Shown here piece by piece: positions 61,101 to 64,000 of a stretch of DNA of 64,000 bases; the stretch's first letter is position 1, and each line of letters starts with the position of its first letter. A program made the translations under genes and the position numbers. Under the pieces are notes generated by a model that worked only from the letters and a program-made list of their open reading frames with translations, was not told the origin of the DNA and did not search any database. Source of the DNA: Rhodocyclales bacterium (GTDB lineage: Bacteria > Pseudomonadota > Gammaproteobacteria > Burkholderiales > Rhodocyclaceae); assembly GCA_016177805.1 (NCBI GenBank), contig JACOUN010000008.1, positions 62,001 to 126,000 of the forward strand. Reading direction: 5' to 3'.

Positions 61101-63823
61101 TCGAAATGCAGGCCGGTGGTCGGTTCGTCGAACAGGAACAGCAGCCGTTCGGCGGCACCCGCGCGCGTCTTGCGCCCGGCGTGGCGGCTCACTTCGGCCA
61201 GATGTCCGGCCAGCTTGAGGCGCTGCGCCTCGCCGCCCGACAGGGTCGGCACCGGCTGGCCGAGGCGCAGGTATTCCAGCCCGACGTCGGCCAGCGGCGC
61301 GAGCACGTTCAGCACCTGCGGCTGCGCGGCGAAGAACGCCAGCGCCTCGGACACCGTCATCTCCAGCACTTCGGCCACCGACTTGCCGTCCCAGCGCAGT
61401 TCCAGCACTTCGGGGCGGTAGCGCTGGCCGTCGCAGTCCGGGCAACGCAGATACACGTCCGACAGGAATTGCATTTCGACGTGCTCGAAGCCGGAGCCGG
61501 TGCAGGTCGGGCAGCGCCCGGTGCCGGAGTTGAAGCTGAAGGTGCCGGGGGTGTAGCCACGGCTTTTGGCTTCGGGCAGCGCGGCGTACAGCTTGCGGAT
61601 CGCGTCCCACGCGCCGACGTGGCTGACCGGCATGGAGCGCGCGCTCTTGCCGATCGGCGACTGGTCCACCATCACCACCCCGGCCAGCGCCTCCAGCCCG
61701 TCGAGGCGCTGGTAGCTGTCGGGCGCCAGTTCGGTCGCCACGCTGATGCCGAAGTGCCGCGCCAGCGCCGGGTACAGCACGTCCTGGATCAGCGTGGACT
61801 TGCCCGAGCCGGACACCCCCGACACGCACACCAGCGGCCCGAGCGGAAAGCTCACGTCGATGCCGCGCAGGTTGTGCAGGCGCGCGCCGATCAACGCGAG
61901 CCGCGCGCCGTCGGCCGTCACCGCGCGCGCGCCGCGTCCGGCGTCGACGCGCTTGCGCCCGGCCAGATAGGCGCCGGTCAGCGATTGCGGATCGGCCGCG
62001 ATCTGCGCCGGCGGCGCGTAGGCGACGATTTCTCCGCCGCGCTCGCCCGGCCCCGGCCCGATGTCGAGCAGGCGGTCGGCCACCCGCATCACCTGCGGAT
62101 CGTGCTCGACCACCACCAGCGTGTTGCCCGCGTCGCGCAGCCGCGTCATCACACCGAGGATGCGGTCGATGTCGCGTGGATGCAGCCCGATGGAGGGTTC
62201 GTCGAGGACGAACAGGGTGTTCACCAGCGAAGTGCCGAGCGCGGTGGTGAGGTTGATGCGCTGCACCTCGCCGCCCGACAGGGTGCGCGACTGGCGGTCC
62301 AGCGTCAGGTAGGCCAGCCCGACCCGGTCGAGGTAGTCGAGGCGGCTGCGGATCTCGCCGAGCAGCAACTCGGTGGCTTCGTCGAGCGGCGCGGGCAAAG
62401 CGAGCGCGTCGATGAAGTGGCGCACCCGGCTGATCGGCAGGGCCATGAGTTCGTGGATGGCCAGACCGGGGCTGGCTGCATTGTGCGGATGAGCACCGTG
62501 CGCGCAAGCCGCGCCGGCCACGGAGGGCGCCGGGCCTCGTTCGCTGCTGGGCAGAGGCCTCGGCCCGGCGCCCACCGCGTCCGTCGCTGCCGGGTTCACG
62601 GCTCCGGGGACTGAACCGGCCAGGCGCCACAGCAGCGCTTCGGGTTTGAGCCGCGCGCCGTGGCAGGCCGGGCATGGCGTGTAGCTGCGGTAGCGCGACA
62701 GCAGCACCCGGATGTGCATCTTGTAGGCCTTGGTTTCCAGCCACTCGAAGTAGCGCCGCACCCCGTACCATTTGCGCGGCCATGACGACTCCCAGCTCTT
62801 CCACGTGTCGTCGCCTTCGAGCAGCCAGTGGCGATGCTCGGGCGGCAGGTCGCGCACCGGGATGTCCATCGCCACACCGTACTTGCGCGCCATCTTCTCC
62901 AGGTCTTTCTGGCACTCGTTGTAGCTCGCGGTCTGCCACGGCTTGACCGCGCCTTCGGCCAGCGTCTTGGACTCGTCGGGGATCACCAGGCCGAAATCCA
63001 CCCCGATCACGCGGCCGAAGCCCCGGCAGGTCTCGCACGCGCCGACCGGTGAGTTGAACGAGAACAGCCCCGGCGTCGGGTCTGCGTAGTGGATGTCGCA
63101 GTCGGCGCAGTGCAGGTCGCGGCTGTAGCGCCACACCTGCTCGCCGTCGTCGCGCAAGGCATGCACCGCGACGTGGCCGCGTCCGTGCGCCAGCGCGGTC
63201 TCGATGGCTTCGGCCAGGCGCGCGCGCTCGACACTGCCGAGGCGGAAGCGGTCCTGCACCACGTGCAGGACATCGCCGCTGCGGGCATGGATGCGGGTGT
63301 AGCCCTGGCGGTTGAGCAGCTCGCCGATTTCATCTTCGGTGAACTTCGGCGGCACCGGCACGGGAAAGGTCACGACCAGACGGGGGTCGCCGGTTTCCTT
63401 CCCCAGCGCCGCGATGATGCTGTCGGTGTCGTCACGCCGCACCTCGGCGCCGCAGCCCCGGCAGTACAGCCGCGAAGCGCGCGCGTAGAGCAGCTTGAAG
63501 TGGTCGGTCAGCTCGGTCATGGTGCCGACCGTGGAGCGCGACGAGCGCACCGGGTTGGTCTGGTCGATCGCAATGGCGGGCGGCACGCCCTCGATGCGGT
63601 CCACTTGCGGACGGTCCATGCGGTCGAGAAACTGGCGCGCGTAGGGCGAGAAGGTCTCGACGTAGCGCCGCTGACCTTCGGCGTACAGCGTGTCGAACAC
63701 CAGCGATGACTTGCCCGAGCCCGACACCCCGGTCACCACCGTCAGCGCATTCAGCGCGAAATCGAGGCTCAGGTTCTTGAGGTTGTTCTGGCGTGCGCCA
63801 AAGATGCGGATCGCGTCGGACAT
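58103..63823 (-). CDS. Double-length UvrA-type excinuclease ATPase (tandem fusion)
   Basis: 1906 residues from ATG 63823 ([20 protein letters not shown]), twice the usual UvrA (about 940). Four Walker A motifs: '[10 protein letters not shown]', '[10 protein letters not shown]', '[10 protein letters not shown]', '[10 protein letters not shown]'. Four signatures: 'LSGGEVQRI', '[11 protein letters not shown]', '[11 protein letters not shown]', '[11 protein letters not shown]'. The halves meet near residue 1000, before '[20 protein letters not shown]'. Zinc-finger cysteines occur in each half (CPACHGAR and [16 protein letters not shown] and CPVCEGQG). A Pro/Ala/Gly-rich insertion of about 50 residues follows [15 protein letters not shown] in half 1. 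Long UvrA-like proteins of this type are known in proteobacteria beside normal uvrA; function may be DNA repair or antibiotic tolerance (uncertain). Confidence 0.92.
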   Translation of the reverse strand: MSDAIRIFGARQNNLKNLSLDFALNALTVVTGVSGSGKSSLVFDTLYAEGQRRYVETFSPYARQFLDRMDRPQVDRIEGVPPAIAIDQTNPVRSSRSTVGTMTELTDHFKLLYARASRLYCRGCGAEVRRDDTDSIIAALGKETGDPRLVVTFPVPVPPKFTEDEIGELLNRQGYTRIHARSGDVLHVVQDRFRLGSVERARLAEAIETALAHGRGHVAVHALRDDGEQVWRYSRDLHCADCDIHYADPTPGLFSFNSPVGACETCRGFGRVIGVDFGLVIPDESKTLAEGAVKPWQTASYNECQKDLEKMARKYGVAMDIPVRDLPPEHRHWLLEGDDTWKSWESSWPRKWYGVRRYFEWLETKAYKMHIRVLLSRYRSYTPCPACHGARLKPEALLWRLAGSVPGAVNPAATDAVGAGPRPLPSSERGPAPSVAGAACAHGAHPHNAASPGLAIHELMALPISRVRHFIDALALPAPLDEATELLLGEIRSRLDYLDRVGLAYLTLDRQSRTLSGGEVQRINLTTALGTSLVNTLFVLDEPSIGLHPRDIDRILGVMTRLRDAGNTLVVVEHDPQVMRVADRLLDIGPGPGERGGEIVAYAPPAQIAADPQSLTGAYLAGRKRVDAGRGARAVTADGARLALIGARLHNLRGIDVSFPLGPLVCVSGVSGSGKSTLIQDVLYPALARHFGISVATELAPDSYQRLDGLEALAGVVMVDQSPIGKSARSMPVSHVGAWDAIRKLYAALPEAKSRGYTPGTFSFNSGTGRCPTCTGSGFEHVEMQFLSDVYLRCPDCDGQRYRPEVLELRWDGKSVAEVLEMTVSEALAFFAAQPQVLNVLAPLADVGLEYLRLGQPVPTLSGGEAQRLKLAGHLAEVSRHAGRKTRAGAAERLLFLFDEPTTGLHFEDVATLLRAFGKLLDAGHALIVIEHNLDVLAAADWLIDLGPEGGDEGGALVAEGSPATVMACAASHTGRALRDYAETLAGAAPALVAAEAVAPYRVPAAARIEIRHAREHNLKNVSVSIPRDRFTVITGLSGSGKSTLAFDIVFGEGQRRYLESLNAYARQFVQPASRPDVDALFGIPPTVAIEQRVSRGGRKSTVGTLTEIQPFLRLLYVKLGTQYCPQCEVPVRPQSFDAIAAQIQSDYAGQSVELLAPLVVNRKGLYTDLAKWARGKGFEQLRVDGGYLPTRKWPRLDRYQEHTIDLPVGMVLVGPRTEATLREQLETALEHGKGVVKVLALGVLGATPVTFSTLRACPCCGTSFPEPDPRLFSYSAKHGWCPSCYGTGVKVSGRVEDPNELDLGEPDAATDEVCPACAGARLNPVARAVRFRERGIHTLSALAVEEVAAFFTGLELRGREIDIGRDLVSEINGRLDFLRQVGLGYLALDRGAPTLSGGEAQRIRLAAQLGSNLRGVCYILDEPTIGLHPRDNLMLLDTLEALRDRGNTLIVVEHDEDTIRRADHVIDLGPGAGVRGGQVVAQGTLADLIAAPESATGAYLRAPLRHPLQPRRAVSDAHPSLHVRGARLHNLKHVDARVPLGCLTVVTGVSGSGKSTLARDVLLANLARKVPLAGRPVEKSKPARRPRNGKAKSASVAVVEVGESKVMTDEVSGCAALEGWQQVGRVLEVDQTPIGKTPRSCPATYVGFWDAIRKLFADTFDARARGWSASRFSFNTGAGRCPVCEGQGQITVEMNFLPDVKLPCDACGGQRFNPETLSVAWREHSIADVLAMPVDAAVEFFAAHPKIAHPLKLLQDVGLGYLTLGQPSPTLSGGEAQRIKLVTELAKVRGSVGEPVATSARPLPADRHTLYVLDEPTVGLHMADVARLIHVLHRLADAGHTVVVIEHDLDVMAEADWLIDLGPEGGQRGGQIVAQGTVDGVCAASGSYTGEILGAFLKARAAEGL

Positions 63824-63883
63824 GGGGTGGACCACGGGGTAGGATAGACGGCGATTGTAGTCCGCAACCGCAGGAGGTTCCGC

Positions 63884-64000
63884 ATGCCCGCCTGGCTGAT
63901 TCCCGCCCTCAAGGCCGTGCTGCCGCATGTCGGCAAGATCATCGCCGCCGCCAAGCCGGTGTTCACCACCAAGGATGCCGATCACGACGCCGCGCCGATG
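63884..64000 (+). CDS. Start of an unrecognised gene (3' end outside window)
   Basis: The ATG at 63884 follows CAGGAGGTT. Thirty-nine codons are visible: [20 protein letters not shown], then [19 protein letters not shown]. The opening is amphipathic, not a typical signal peptide. It is divergent from the long uvrA with 60 bp between starts. No function assigned. Confidence 0.65.
   Translation, partial: MPAWLIPALKAVLPHVGKIIAAAKPVFTTKDADHDAAPM

Noticed and set aside
60773-62614. 613-codon plus-strand open frame (and 58574-60712)
   Set aside because: Antisense to the long uvrA; Ala/Arg/Val-rich without recognisable domain.
58440-63900. Regularly repeated GC-rich motifs suggesting repeats or CRISPR
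   Set aside because: They are the repeated Walker and signature motifs of the four ATPase cassettes, not direct DNA repeats with spacers. No CRISPR array seen anywhere.

Overview
The window is GC-rich DNA, densely packed with genes. It looks like a betaproteobacterial chromosome, most likely of the Rhodocyclales/Zoogloeaceae type (Thauera/Azoarcus-like). This rests on the codon use, the many MCP/PAS/GGDEF signalling proteins, a proteobacterial dedicated sortase system, HU, RF3 and a very long tandem UvrA. The genus is inference. I saw no rRNA, tRNA or CRISPR array.

Layout. 1-8.1 kb: a partial chemoreceptor, then a cassette of two AEC-family carriers flanking an unrecognised protein with an internal duplication. 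A chemoreceptor, a PAS histidine kinase and a PAS-GGDEF diguanylate cyclase follow; the cyclase lies between decayed IS4-type transposase fragments. 8.1-12.2 kb: housekeeping genes on the minus strand (rhlE, hupB, prfC). 12.3-17.1 kb: a TetR/hydrolase pair with repeated operator-like sites, a LysR/DoxX/GST group, and a short transcription unit encoding a 12-residue peptide. 17.2-26.0 kb: a 5-oxoproline island with pxpBCA, a DUF1445 (D-glutamate cyclase-like) gene and a TRAP transporter with two solute-binding proteins, bracketed by two paralogous MarR-like regulators. 26.3-30.0 kb: a chemoreceptor gene broken by a 31-bp tandem duplication, then a PAS-GGDEF-EAL protein. 30-32.2 kb: a PNPOx-like protein divergent from a MocR regulator.

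32.2-37.8 kb: the dedicated sortase system (PdsS, PdsR, VIT/vWA target, class GN sortase). 37.7-45.5 kb: a Zur-like regulator divergent from a nine-gene metal operon. The operon joins a ZrgA-type set (His-rich protein, LolD-like ATPase, FtsX-like permease, DUF3299) with an outer-membrane protein and a ZnuABC-like transporter, and a large palindrome lies between regulator and operon. 45.7-49.2 kb: lipid A-type modification genes (EptA, PAP2) and exported MsrA/MsrB. 49.4-51.7 kb: a Fic protein with a duplicated leader, a 183-bp MITE-like element with TA target duplication, and an HDOD protein. 52-54.4 kb: an ArsR-rhodanese fusion, a Cys/Met-metabolism PLP enzyme and a methyltransferase. 54.5-56.5 kb: a Trk/Ktr potassium transporter. 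57-58 kb: an antitoxin with a truncated PIN toxin and an AT-richer membrane-protein ORF. 58.1-63.8 kb: a 1906-residue double UvrA. The window ends in the first 39 codons of a further gene.

The accessory regions centre on sensing (three chemoreceptors, two or three c-di-GMP proteins), metabolite uptake (AEC and TRAP carriers), metal supply and envelope maintenance. All family assignments come from reading translated motifs; no database search was run.
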